Assembly (NCBI RefSeq): GCF_030445035.2
Contig: NC_080696.1
Span: 25,991,661-26,055,660, forward strand
From: Dasypus novemcinctus
Taxonomy: Eukaryota > Chordata > Mammalia > Cingulata > Dasypodidae
Length of the DNA stretch: 64,000 nt
Direction of reading: 5' to 3'
The first letter of the stretch is position 1. Each line of letters begins with the position of its first letter. The notes beneath the pieces are model-generated. The model was not told the origin of the DNA, made no database searches, and was given only the letters and a program-made list of their open reading frames with translations. This document shows, one piece after another, positions 34,501 to 45,107 of this stretch. The translations under genes and the position numbers were made by a program.

Positions 34501-36284
34501 AAGCCCCTAGGAAAGCCCCTACCTAGCAAAATAGTAAATTAAAGTCAACCAGATTCATGACGTGATTGCAGAGATTAGTGGTAAAAGCAAGGATTTGAAA
34601 GATTCAGGGGTGGTGATTCCCTGCAAACCCCATTCAAGTCTCATATTGGGCTAGTGCAGAAGACAGATGGATTTTGGAGGATGACAGTGGATTAACATAA
34701 ACATAATCAGGTGGCATTTCAAATTGCAGCTGCTGTCCCAGATGTGGTATCACTGCTTGATCAAATCAACAAATCCCCTGGTTCCTGGTAGGTAGCTGTT
34801 GAAGTGGCAATGCTTTTTTCACAATTGCCATTAGTAAGGACCACCAGAATCAGTTTGCTTTCAGCTGTCAAGATCAGCAGTATACCATCTCTGTCCTGTC
34901 TCAGGGGTATATCAACTCTCTAGCCCTAATTCATAACACTTTCTGCAGGGAATTTCATCATCTCTCTCTCCCACAAGACACCACACTGGTCCATTATATT
35001 GATGATATCAAGTTTATAGGACATAGTGAGGAAGAAATAGCAAAGAACCTAGATTTATTGGTAAGGCATTTATGTGAGAGATGATGGAAGATAAATCCAA
35101 CAAAAATTAAGGTGCCTTCCACCTCAGTGAAATTTCTAATTGGCCAGTGTTGTGGGGCCAGTTGAGATATTCTTTCTAAATTGCAGGATAAGCTGTTGCA
35201 TCTAGTCCATTCTAAGACCATAAAAGAGGCACAATACTTATTTGGTCTCTTTAGATTTTGGAGACAACACACTCCTCACTTGGTTGTGCTACACCAACCC
35301 ATTTACCAAGTGACCAGAAAAGCTTCTAGTTTTGATTGGTGCCTGGAATAAGAGGAAGCTCTGTGACAGTTCAATTGCTGTACAAGCTGCACTACCATTT
35401 GGGCCATATAATCCTGCAGATCCCTTGTTGCTGGAAGTTTCAGTGGCAAATAGGGATGTTGTGTGGAGACTTTGGCAGGCTCCTATAGGACTATCACAGC
35501 ACAGACCCTTAGGACTTTGGAGCAAAGTCCTTATATCTACTCTAGATAACTACTCTCCTTTTGAGATACAGCTTTTGGGCTGTTCTTGGGTCTTAGCAGA
35601 GACTGAACACTTAACTATGGGCCATCAAGTTTCCATGAGACCTGAGTTGCCTATCATGAACATGGTATTACATGACCCACCAAACCATAAAGTGGGTGTG
35701 ACCAGCAGCTCTACATAATAATGTGGAAGTGGTGTATATGAAATAGGGCTTGAGCATGCCCTAAAGGCACAAGTAAGTTAAATGAGGAAGTAGCCCAAAT
35801 ACCCATGGTCACCCTTCCTGCAATGCTACCTTATCTTTCCCAGCCCACTCTTTCGGCCTTTTGTGGAGTACCTTAAAATCAGTTGACAGGGGAAGAGAAA
35901 ACTCTGGCCAGGTTTACAGAGGATTCTGCTCTTTATGCAGGTACCACCCAAAAGTGGACACCTGCAGCATTCCAGGCTTTTTGGGGGACATCCCTGAAGG
36001 ATAGTGGTGAGAGCAACTCCTCCCAGTGGGCATAATTTCAAGCAGTAAATCTGGTTGTTCATTTTCCTTGGAAGAAGAAATGGTCAGAGGAGAATCTGTA
36101 CACTACATGGGACATTGCCTATGGTTTGACTCTATGGTCAGGGACTTGGAAGGAATGTGATTAGAAAATTGGTAACAAAGAGGTCTGGGGTTGAATGATG
36201 TGGATAGACATATCCAAGTTGGCTAAAAACATTAAAATATTTGTGTCCCATTTGCATGCTCAAACGAGGGTAACTTCAGCAGAG
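34500..36284 (+). pseudogene. ERV-L pol: reverse transcriptase and RNase H, broken
   Basis: A Y-I-D-D catalytic box lies at 34995-35006, followed by the 'GHSEEE'-type segment typical of ERV-L/foamy-like polymerases. The connection and RNase H region runs on to 36284, ending in the conserved 'VSH..A' type stretch near 36247-36265 (here with changes). Stops at about 35083, 35163 and elsewhere, together with frame shifts, inactivate it. The gene is interrupted at 36284 by an antisense insertion and resumes at about 39134. Confidence 0.72.
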
Positions 36285-39133
36285 CAAGTTTTTTAAAAAA
36301 CTTTAGCAATTATTTTATTGAATTTTTTAAAAAGATACATAGATCACAATAAATGTTACATTAAAAAATATGAGGTTCCCATATACCCCACTCCTCACCA
36401 CACTCCACTCCTCTGAAATCAACAACCTCTTTCATCAGTGTGGCACATTCATTGCATTTGATGAATACTTTTTGGAGCATTGCTGTATCTCATGGATTAT
36501 AGCTTACATTGGAGGTTACACTATCCCTCAGTCCATTCACTGGTTGTGGCAGGACTTATAATGTCCTGCCTCTGTCCCTGTAATACCATTCAGGACAGCT
36601 CCAAGTCCTGAGAATGCCCCCATATCAAACCTCTTCTTCCCTCTCCTTGCCTTCAGCAACTCCCTTGACCATTGCCTCCACATCCATGATACAATTTCTT
36701 CCATTGCTAGAGTCATAAGAGTTCTATAGTAGAATACCAGTAAGTCCACTCTAATCCATGTTTTATTCCTCCAAACTGTGGATCATGGAATGGTGATGTC
36801 CACTCCACCTATAAATTGAGAGGGGCTTAGATTCCACATTGCTGATGGATGCAATTCTCTGGCTTGCTGTTTTAGACTCCCTCTATTCCCTGGTGTGGTG
36901 GTTGACCATCCTCACCTCCCTCTTAGCTGACCTGGGTAAGTTAAATGAACCAGAGAGTGGGTGTGGTAAATCTGCTGAGATCTGGTCCCAGCTGGCACAT
37001 GGACATTACATAGATTCAAGTCTCCTGAGCATACACCAAACCCAGCACCAAACACAGGTTTTGGAAAAGTAACAGAAGAGGAATGTATAGTGAGGTCACA
37101 TTTGAGTTCAACTTCATCACACTCAGAACAAATTCCAAAGTAGGGCCCACTGACAAGGCACTGAACTCCAGCACCATCAGCCATGACCATAGAATATGTG
37201 TGTCTCCATAGTCCTTAGGAGCATCAGTAATTGGGGTTATATTTACTTTGGCTGTGTCTGGGATCCTGCTGAGACTTGTGTAAGTGCTACCTGTGTGATG
37301 GACTCCTGACTCATTTTGAGATGTCTTAGCCATATAAACTCATTTGTCTTTACAAATTCCCCCTTTTATTCAAGGCCTTTTTCCAGTTGCCTAACCAGCT
37401 GGTGATTGGGAGTAATCCCTTGGCATCAGGGAGGCTCATCCCCAGGAGTCATGTCCCATGCCCCGGGGAAAGTAATGGATTAGCATACTGAGTTTGGCTT
37501 AGAGAGTGGCAACATTGTAGCAACATGGAGGCTCTCAGGAGGTAATTCTTAGGTATCCTGCCACTCTAGGCTTAGTTGGAATTTTGAGTAGTCACCAGTA
37601 TCAAGGGTCCATCATTTGATCATCTTTCTTCACTGGTCATTGCCTTTGCACTTGGGGGATTGCTGTTGTTCCATTGGGGAATGTAAGAGTTTCCTCAGCT
37701 AGGAACTCAGGACTCCCTCAGTTGTCATGTGTAACACTACCTACTATGACACTACACAATGAATATCTGAACATATTTTTATACCCTATATATATGCTCT
37801 GGAGAACTCCTCCCAATGATATGTCCACATCAATGACACACCATATCAGTTGAACCTCTTAGTTGAACCTCTCTGTGACCCCAAATTTCTTAATAAAAAT
37901 GAAGCCTAATATATTGTCAAATTCAGATAGTAGGAAAATGAAATAATAATGATAGGTTTAAAGATTAGAAATATAATATGAAATAATTTAGAAAAACTAA
38001 TATAAAGTAAAAATAAATTGAGGTATTAAAAAATGAAAAATATCAAAAACCTTTGTTTTTGATGTTTTGCATTTCATCACCTCAATAGGTGTTGCCCTGT
38101 ATGTACAGTGGCAAGGCAGTCTCTTCCATTCCTTCCTCAGTTTCTACACTTTTTCTTTTAATTTTTAATTTTTTCTTCAAAAAAGTTTTAGATCAGAGTA
38201 AAGTCACATATACAATATGGGGGTTCCCATATACCCAACATCAAACCCTTTTCCCCCTGCTCCAGCAATGACCTTTTTACATGTGGATGTTATATTTGCT
38301 AGAGCTGATGTATAGATATTGAAACATAGCTACTAACCATTGTTACATTATGGTTTACATTATGGTTTATATTTTAGATTGTACACTTTTATAAAATTTT
38401 GGTTACATTCTGGTTTACATTCTGGTTTATATTTTAGAATACACATTTTTAAAATGTGGGTGAAATTTAACATGACCTGTATCCGTCATTGCATGATCTT
38501 GTGGAACACTTCCATTGCCTCCAAGTTCCCCTTCTTCCATGTATTCTATTCCTCTCTCTCCCTCCCTTTGGGGTGCACAGTGACAACCCAGCTTCACTGC
38601 TTGAAGGGCAAGATTCATAGATACTTGCAACAATGCTGAGGGCTTGACACATTAGTCTCTCCTCCCCATTTGGGAACCACCCATGCTCTGGAGAGACACC
38701 GTCTTCTCTCTTTGAGAATATCAGGCCTCCCCAGGTTAGGATACAACACTTTCCCGCTCATTGTATGGGTCTCCACTCACTGATATAGCACACTATGACA
38801 GGATGAGCACTCACACACTCTTTAGAAGCCTGCCCCAGGTGTACCTTGAGCCAGAAGTTCCCTGTCAAACACTTTAAACAAGTAACCCTTCCTTATATTT
38901 TCTCAAGAGTTTTCTCAATGGTATAATTTCAACCACATACCTGACAATCTCCCATTTTCCCTTGATCCTCCATAACCTCTCCCCAATTCCATGGACCATG
39001 TGATGCCTCCTCCCAACCCTTGGCCCCCTCAAGCCTACAAAGCCCCACCCAATAGAATCCTAAGCCCTTGCCTTATCCTTTCACTACACAAAGATTTAAC
39101 ATAGATTTTGCCCATGTAGGGATCAGCTTACAA
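36285..39133 (-). mobile_element. 2.85-kb antisense LINE-like insertion with target duplication
   Basis: The insert separates ERV-L pol into two collinear halves. Near-identical direct repeats flank it: ACTTCAGCAGAG at 36273-36284 and ACTTCCAGCAGAG at 39134-39146. The left end is T-rich ('ttttttaaaaaac...attttattg'), so the element's 3' end faces left and it lies on the minus strand. Its first 1.1 kb is the repeat also found at 45108-46260 and 55600-56420. Internal sequence near 38160-38260 again resembles the same 3' end, so the insert may hold two related units. I think it is an old L1M/HAL1-type tail; no reverse transcriptase is visible. Confidence 0.62.
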
Positions 39134-39890
39134 ACTTCCAGCAGAGGAAGAATTTAATAATCAAGTGGATAAGATGACCCACTCTGTGGCTAATGCTCAG
39201 CCTCTTTCCCCATCCACTCCTGCCATTGCACAATTGGCTCATGAACAAAGGAGCCATGGTGGTAGGGATGGAGGTTATGCATGGGATCAGCCAATATGGA
39301 GTTCCCCTCACTAAGGCTGACTTGGCTACACTAGTTGCTGAGTGCATAATCTCTCAGCAAAGAGACTCACATTCAGAACCTGATATGAAACCATCCCCCA
39401 AATGAACAGCCTGCTACATGGTGGCAGGTTAACTACTGCCTCTTGGAAGAGGCAGCAATTTGTTTTAAGTGGAATAGATACATACTCCAGATATGAATTT
39501 GCACTTTCTGCAGGCAATGCTTCCTCCAAAAACCCATCTGTGGACTTACTGAATGTCTTATCTACCACCATGTGCACATGCCCATGGAATTTACAATATT
39601 CCCCATCATCCTGAAGCAGCTGGATGGATAGAATAGTGGAATGTCTTTTTGAATACGCAATTATGGCACCAACTACAAGTAGCAACACCTTGCTGGGCTG
39701 GGGCAATGTTCTCCAGGAGGCTGTGTGTGCTCTAAATCAGCTTCCATTTTAGGGTGCTGTTTCTCCCATAGCCAGGATTCATGGTCCAGGAACCAAGGTA
39801 TGGAAAAGGGAATGGCACCACCCACTATTTACCATAGTGGCCCACTAAGAAAATTTTTGCTTTCTGTCCCTGCAACCCTAATCTCTGCTT
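39134..39890 (+). pseudogene. ERV-L pol: integrase, broken
   Basis: The frame around 39147-39310 continues the RNase H to integrase linker. A zinc-finger-like and a core segment follow, with the 'DTYSRYEFA' stretch near 39465-39490 containing the first catalytic aspartate. The rest of the core (39530-39700) is recognisable only with frame changes, and a stop at 39402-39404 precedes it. Integrase would insert viral DNA in the nucleus; this copy cannot. Confidence 0.68.
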
Positions 39891-40165
39891 GTCTACAGGT
39901 CTTAGTCCCTAAAGGAGGAATGCTGCCACCAGGGAATGCAGCAAGGTTTCCACCAAATAGGAAGTTAAGACTGCCACCTGGCCAACTGGGAGTGCTCTTA
40001 CCTCTGAATCAACAGGCAAAGGAGGGAATTAATGTACTGGCTGGAGTGATTGTTCACAACTATCAAGGGGAAATAGGACTGCATCTACAAAATGAGGGTA
40101 AAGAAGAGTTTGTAATACAGGATATCTGCTAGGGCATCTCCTAGTACTGCCAAACCCTATGATTA
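39891..40165 (+). pseudogene. ERV-L dUTPase-like domain
   Basis: The frame 39725-40132 contains, after a proline-rich linker, a dUTPase-like order: 'LRLPPGQLGVLLP' (about 39967-40005), then 'GVIVHNYQGEIGL' (40042-40080) and an LQNEG segment. In dUTPases the G-V-I-D-x-x-Y-x-G-E motif binds the nucleotide; here the aspartate is replaced by valine. A dUTPase at the end of pol is a known trait of ERV-L. It would keep dUTP out of viral DNA. The stop at 40130 ends it early. Confidence 0.68.
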
Positions 40166-40729
40166 AAGTCAATGGAAAATTGCAACAATCCAATACAAGC
40201 AGGCCTATCAATGGTCCATAATATTCAGGAATCAAAGTTTGGGTCACATGAATAAACAAAGAACCACAGCCAGGTGAAGAGCTGGCTGAGGGTAACAGAA
40301 ACATGGAATGCGTAGTGGAAGAAGGTACTGATAATTATGATCTTTGACCACATGACCAGTTATAGAAATGAGGACTATAATATTCATGAATCTTTCTTAT
40401 TTCATTATGAGTATATTGGTGTAGGTACAAAAGATGAATTTCTTCATTCTCTTTCTCCCAATTTTTCCTTGTCATATGAAAATTTGTATAAGTTTCATGT
40501 CATAACATTTAAGGATGTCAAGTTTAAGAGTGAATATTTCCCAAGAACTTGCACCCTATTCTGTAGGGAATTAATATATTTCCATTTGTACACAGGAGAG
40601 TTAAGTACTATTTTCAGAAACACACACACACACACACACATACATATATATATATAGCTGTCTGTTATTTTTACTTAGAGATTAAGTATGTTTTTAGGTA
40701 ATGTGTATCTTTGCTGTGTTGACAAGGTG
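40166..40729 (+). other. Residual ERV-L 3' internal sequence with (AC)n/(AT)n microsatellite
   Basis: There is no env, as usual for ERV-L. A dinucleotide tract (ACACAC... then ATATAT) lies at about 40620-40657. The remainder is AT-rich and unremarkable. Confidence 0.55.
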
Positions 40730-41170
40730 TGGATGGTTAGGCTAATGTTTCAACTCATCCAGGTAATTGTGCCCAGTTGCCTGGTTAAGTAACACTGGGC
40801 TAATTGTAATACAAGGATATTTATGGGCTTTAGTCATCAGTGAGTTTACTACACAGATGGCTGATTACATCATCAACCAGGGAGATTGCCTTCAGCAATG
40901 AATGATGCTTTATCCAATCAGTCAAATACCTTAAAAGGGGAAGTGATTTCAGCATTCAGAGAGAATTTCCCAACCTGTCTATGGACAGGAAATGTCTCCT
41001 GGAAACTCATCAAGGACCTTCATTGGATTTTCATTGGAGCTCCTGGTTTGCAGCTTGCCTGTGGTACCTGGACTTTGCATTCCCATGGTCATGTGAAAGA
41101 TACTTATAAAATTTCATGCTATTTACTGATATCTCCTCTTGATTCTGTTTCCCCAAAGAACACTAATGCA
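40730..41170 (+). repeat. 3' LTR of the ERV-L provirus
   Basis: It starts TGGATGGTTAGGCTAATG and ends AACACTAATGCA, collinear with 31834-32209 and more complete. L1-D sequence resumes immediately after it, confirming the right boundary. Confidence 0.82.
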
Positions 41171-41875
41171 CTTACCTACAGTAAAAGAGAGAAGATTCAA
41201 ATAAATACAACCAGTAATTTGAGAGGGGATATAACCACTGACCCCAGAAATGAAGTGCATCATTAGAGGTTACTTTGAACAATTGCATGCCAACAAGATG
41301 AGCAATTTAGATTAAACGGATGCATTTCTAGAAAAACACAAGCAACCTTCATAGATGAAAGCAGAAATGGAAGAATTCATCAGAACATTCACAACTTGTG
41401 AAATTGATGGAGCCATCAAAAACCTCCCAAATTAGAAAAGCCCAGGAGCAAAAAGCTTCACAGATGAATTCTACTAATCATTTTGGAAAGTACTAATACC
41501 TATTTTGCCCAAACTTTTGCAAAAAATGGGAGAGGAGAGAACATTACTTAATACATCTATGGTGCCAATATCACTCTAAAACAAAACCACATAAAGAAGA
41601 AAACTACAGACCAATCTCTCTATTGAGCTTAGATGCAATAATCGCCAAGAAAATACTTCCTAAACGTAAAAAACAATATGTCATTAAAATAATACACCAT
41701 GATAAAGTGGGTTTTCCCTTGGTATGCAAGGATGAGTCAACATAAGAAGCAATTAATGGAATATATCACATTAATTGATTGAAGGATGAAAAATAAGATT
41801 ACCATCTCTATCAACATAAAAAAGGCTTTCAACAGGATAGAGCATCCTTTCTTGACAGTATTAAAAAATTAATAG
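41171..41875 (+). mobile_element. L1-D, third piece (ORF2 reverse transcriptase start)
   Basis: From 'cagtaaaagagagaagattcaaat' (41178) the sequence follows L1 ORF2 between linker and RT (compare 24360-24380 plus 28060-28735 in L1-C), up to 'aaggctttcaacaggatagagcatcctttcttgacag' near 41822-41858. It then ends abruptly. Many stops are present. Confidence 0.8.
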
Positions 41876-42020
41876 CTATCCTACTAGGTGAGAAATAGTA
41901 TCTCTTTCTAGGGTTGATTTGCAATTATCATTAACCAATGACCATCTTTTTATGAAATTATTGGTCACTTGTGTATTAAATTTGGCAAAATGCCTGATGT
42001 TTAATGTTATCTTATTAATG
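41876..42020 (-). mobile_element. Antisense L1 ORF2 fragment
   Basis: The words 'ggtgagaaatagtatctc', 'gggttgatttgcaattatcattaaccaatga' (in two parts) and 'attattggtcacttgtgta' are the reverse complement of the distal part of L1 ORF2. It abuts L1-D directly, so it could be an inverted part of the same insertion or another fragment. Confidence 0.5.
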
Positions 42021-42831
42021 ATGTTTTATATTATACTATTTGTATATTTTTAAAATTTGTTTTACATCCAATTCTAAACATTTTATTCTCTTCTTATCAT
42101 GTTAATTCAGATGAAGAATTTTATATGAAAAATTAAGCAGCTCTTTTCTCATAATTCAGGAATTTATGCAGATTTGGCTTGAAATCCTGAACAACAGAAA
42201 TTTTCTTTGAATCATTATTTTTACTGATATTTCCTGTATCCCCAAACTAGGTCCTGATTGCATCAAACTTTACAATTTGTTTGCATCATAGTGCAAGCTC
42301 AATAAACATGATGAAAAAAATCTTTCACAATAGTCATGCCATGTCACAGAAGCCAGATGAGAAGAGAGTTTCACTAATTAAGGAAGGAATGTAGTGATGT
42401 GGGTTTGAGTGTTTCAGTGATGTTCTTATCATTCATGAATAATTTAAAACAGATTCAGGGTGGTGCCTGACTGCACAGGGTCTGACTGAGGAGAAGATTC
42501 TTAGAAATGAGATAAAGTGGACAGTCCTATCTTGCACTAGTTTATAACAGGCTCTGGATTATTTGAAGGATTCTTCTCTCCAGGTCCTTATAGTTTCAGT
42601 GAAGAGATGATTATCCCAGGTCTAGGGCACCTGGAACTCTCCAGGTGACTCAATCTGCAATTTCCATCCCCAAGACTGTCATTAGTTTTAGGATGTCTCA
42701 TGACCATATCTATGAAAATGGGATACAGGCTACAGACCTTCTACTTGAACTGTATTGGTGTGGGGAGTTGTTCAGAGATTGTTTCCTGTCACACTGGAGC
42801 TGATATTGGCATATATTTAAAACATCATTAT
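42021..42831. other. AT-rich DNA with no recognised feature
   Basis: Nothing was recognised on either strand. Confidence 0.45.
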
Positions 42832-43168
42832 GAGGAAGTAGCTATGGCTCAATCAGTTGGGCTCCCATCTACCATATGGGAGGGTTCGTGTCCTGGGGCC
42901 TCCTTGTGAAGGCAGACTTGCCTGCATGCCTCTGAGTACTACCGGTAAGTGTTGTGCAGAGCCAACTCAGCAAGGTGATGCAAGAAAAAGGGAGACAAGT
43001 AAAAAAAAAAAAAAACTCAGAAGAGTATGCAGAGAATGGACAGAAAGAGCAGACAACAAGCAAGCCTCAAGGAGGGGTTAAAGAAATAAAAATAAATACA
43101 GACACACAGAAATAATGCACAGCAAATGGATACAGAGAGCAGACAGCAGTCAAGCCACAAGGGAGGAG
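42832..43168 (+). mobile_element. DAS-related SINE, diverged, with duplicated tail
   Basis: The head 'gaggaagtagctatggctca' and an A box ('tggctcaatcagttgggc'), then a B-box-like 'gggttcgtgtcctgg', mark a tRNA-derived SINE of a second DAS type. The tail part ('agagcagacaacaagcaagcc' with flanks) is repeated at about 43125-43160 after an A-rich spacer. Short direct repeats ATCATTAT (42823-42830 region and 43170-43177 region) flank it. Confidence 0.75.
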
Positions 43169-43189
43169 GAGATCATTATAAAAATATGT

Positions 43190-44060
43190 CTTGAACAATC
43201 TTGTAAAAGAAGTAGATGAGACATATATTTATAGAACATTCCACCAGTACCATTTGAATACACATTCTTCCAAAGGGCACATGGGTCATTCTCCAAAATA
43301 GACCATGGCTTAGGCCACAGAAACAGTCCCAAACATTTAGAAAGATTTAAATCTTACAACAATTCTACACTAACAAGGAATGATGAAGCTACTAATCAAT
43401 AACAGAAAGAAAATTGTATAATTCACAAAAATGTGGAAATTAACAATATTTTATTAAATAATGAATGGGTAAAAGAAATACCACAAGGGAAATCGGAAAC
43501 ATTTTAGATTTCAATGAAAAGGAAAATACAACATACCATTCATCATCTATGGGAAGAAGGAAAGGTAGTGTTGATAGAGAAATTTGTACCTGTAAATGCC
43601 TACATTATAAAAGAACAAAGAACTCAAATTAATCATTGATAGTTTCCTTTTGGGAAGCTAGTAATGAACTACAAAGTGCTAAGTTTTTAAAAGAAAGGAA
43701 ATAGTGGAGATATAGGTGAGATAAATGAAATGCAGAAAACAATGGAAGGAATTAATGAAATCAAAAGTTGATTCTTTGAAAAGATCAATAAAATTGACAA
43801 CCATTTAGCTCATCTGACAAAATAAATAATGGGGAAAAATGCACATATTGAAATCCAAAATGAAAAAGACACCTTATCTAACAGAAAATAAAAGTATAGT
43901 GAGTAATAATTATAACAACTTTACACCAATAATTTAAATAATCTGGAGGAAATGAACAAATTCCTGTTACTATATAGCTTACCTAAACTACTTCAACAAA
44001 TCTATATGAAATAAAGAAACTGAGAACACTTCAAAGGTTGCATTTTCAGATAGGGCAGTT
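43190..44060 (+). mobile_element. L1 ORF2 fragment (L1-E), endonuclease end and linker
   Basis: The sequence follows L1 ORF2 from the end of the endonuclease domain (the 'ttctccaaaatagaccatg' region near 43292) to the linker (43720-43830) and on to about 44060. Stops are frequent and no frame exceeds a few dozen codons. Confidence 0.75.
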
Positions 44061-44530
44061 AGATGGGTCATATAATGCTGAATGGTAAACTAAGACGAGA
44101 ATTTTTAAAAAAGTGAACATGGAGTTTGGCTTAAAAGAAGTTGTTAATGTCCTTGACAAGAGCCCTTTTAGAGGAATGCATGGAAGAAGGTTTTTAGAGT
44201 GCAATGAGAAACGAATGGGTATTGGGAAAGAATAACATTCGATTACTAATAATCATTGCAAATGTTTGCCTTGTAAATGAAGAGGCAAATAAGGAAGTAG
44301 CTATTAAGTGACACATGGGATGCAGGAAGGTGATTTTTGTTTGTTTTGTGTGTAAGAGAGTGCATGTTGTAAATTGGCGCTGAATAATGTTACCAGTTGG
44401 CCTTGGTATACACATTGGGTTTAGGAACAGATGAAGGGTACATTTGTATGAGTATAGATACTATTTTATCCCATGACAAACCTGCATTACATGGATTAAT
44501 TTATATCCACTTGGTACCACTTGGTGCCAT
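44061..44530. other. Flank upstream of the CDK2AP1 retrocopy
   Basis: No repeat or gene was recognised. GC content rises sharply at about 44540, where the processed transcript's 5' UTR probably begins. Confidence 0.4.
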
Positions 44531-44539
44531 ATTTGCCTG

Positions 44540-45105
44540 TGCAGCCCGAGCCTTCAAGAACAAAAGGTGCGCGGACGGCGGGAGGACGCATGCACCAGAG
44601 CAAGAAAGTCATCGCCGAGCCCCCGCCCCCGCCGAGCCCCCGCCCCCGCCGAGCCCCCGCCCTCACCGCGTGTGTCCTGCCCACCGGCCTGCTCCGCGGG
44701 CTCCGCACCGAGCCGCCCATGGGGATGTCTTACAAACCCAAGTTAATCACACACATGCGCGCCGCCTCGTTCAACGCGGCTAGAAGTGTCCACTGTCCTT
44801 CTACTAAGTCGGCAACACCCTCACAGTACCACCAGCTGCTGAGTGACGAAGCGCAGCAATCCCTTGGTAACACCCAAGGAACTAGGAAGAGCCAGGTGCC
44901 CCAAAGCAAATACAGTGAGCTGCTGGTCACCATCGAAGAGTTGGGAGAAAAGATCAGACCAAACTATGCAAGGAGCAAGAGTGCAATGGAGAGATTAAAA
45001 CTAGGCATCATTCACTCCAGAGGACTGGTTCAGGAGTGCTTGAACCAAACCGAAAGGAATGCCAGATCCTAGCTGCCTTGTGCATTTTGAAGGATTTCCA
45101 TCCTT
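44540..45105 (+). other. CDK2AP1: Processed (intronless) CDK2AP1 retrocopy: 5' UTR, CDS and start of 3' UTR
   Basis: GC-rich, CpG-containing 5' UTR-like sequence with two runs of CCCCCGCCCCCGCCGAG (about 44620-44660) leads into the coding part. The absence of introns in a gene that has several in mammals shows origin by reverse transcription of mRNA. The 3' UTR is cut after about 33 bases by an antisense repeat at 45108. The right part of the 3' UTR may reappear after 46260, which I could not verify. Confidence 0.8.
44725..45072 (+). CDS. CDK2AP1: CDK2-associated protein 1 retrocopy, intact 115-codon frame
   Basis: The 115-residue frame begins MSYKPKL and ends TERNARS, with the same length as human CDK2AP1 (DOC-1, 115 aa). 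The parent protein is a nuclear subunit that binds CDK2 and belongs to the NuRD chromatin complex. The conserved blocks [30 protein letters not shown] and SKSAMERLK are present, including the TER motif near the end. I count roughly 20-25 amino-acid differences from the human protein as I remember it, yet there is no stop or frameshift. The ATG at 44725 aligns with the known start. The frame is also open upstream (in-frame ATGs at 44521, 44587 and 44719), which would give a longer product of 183 codons. It may be a retrogene or a pseudogene that has escaped disruption. Confidence 0.85.
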   Translation: MSYKPKLITHMRAASFNAARSVHCPSTKSATPSQYHQLLSDEAQQSLGNTQGTRKSQVPQSKYSELLVTIEELGEKIRPNYARSKSAMERLKLGIIHSRGLVQECLNQTERNARS

Positions 45106-45107
45106 TT

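Noticed and set aside
31834-41170. ERV-L target duplication
   Set aside because: The worn 5' LTR start prevents fixing the left boundary, and no 5-bp match to the right flank CTTAC was found.
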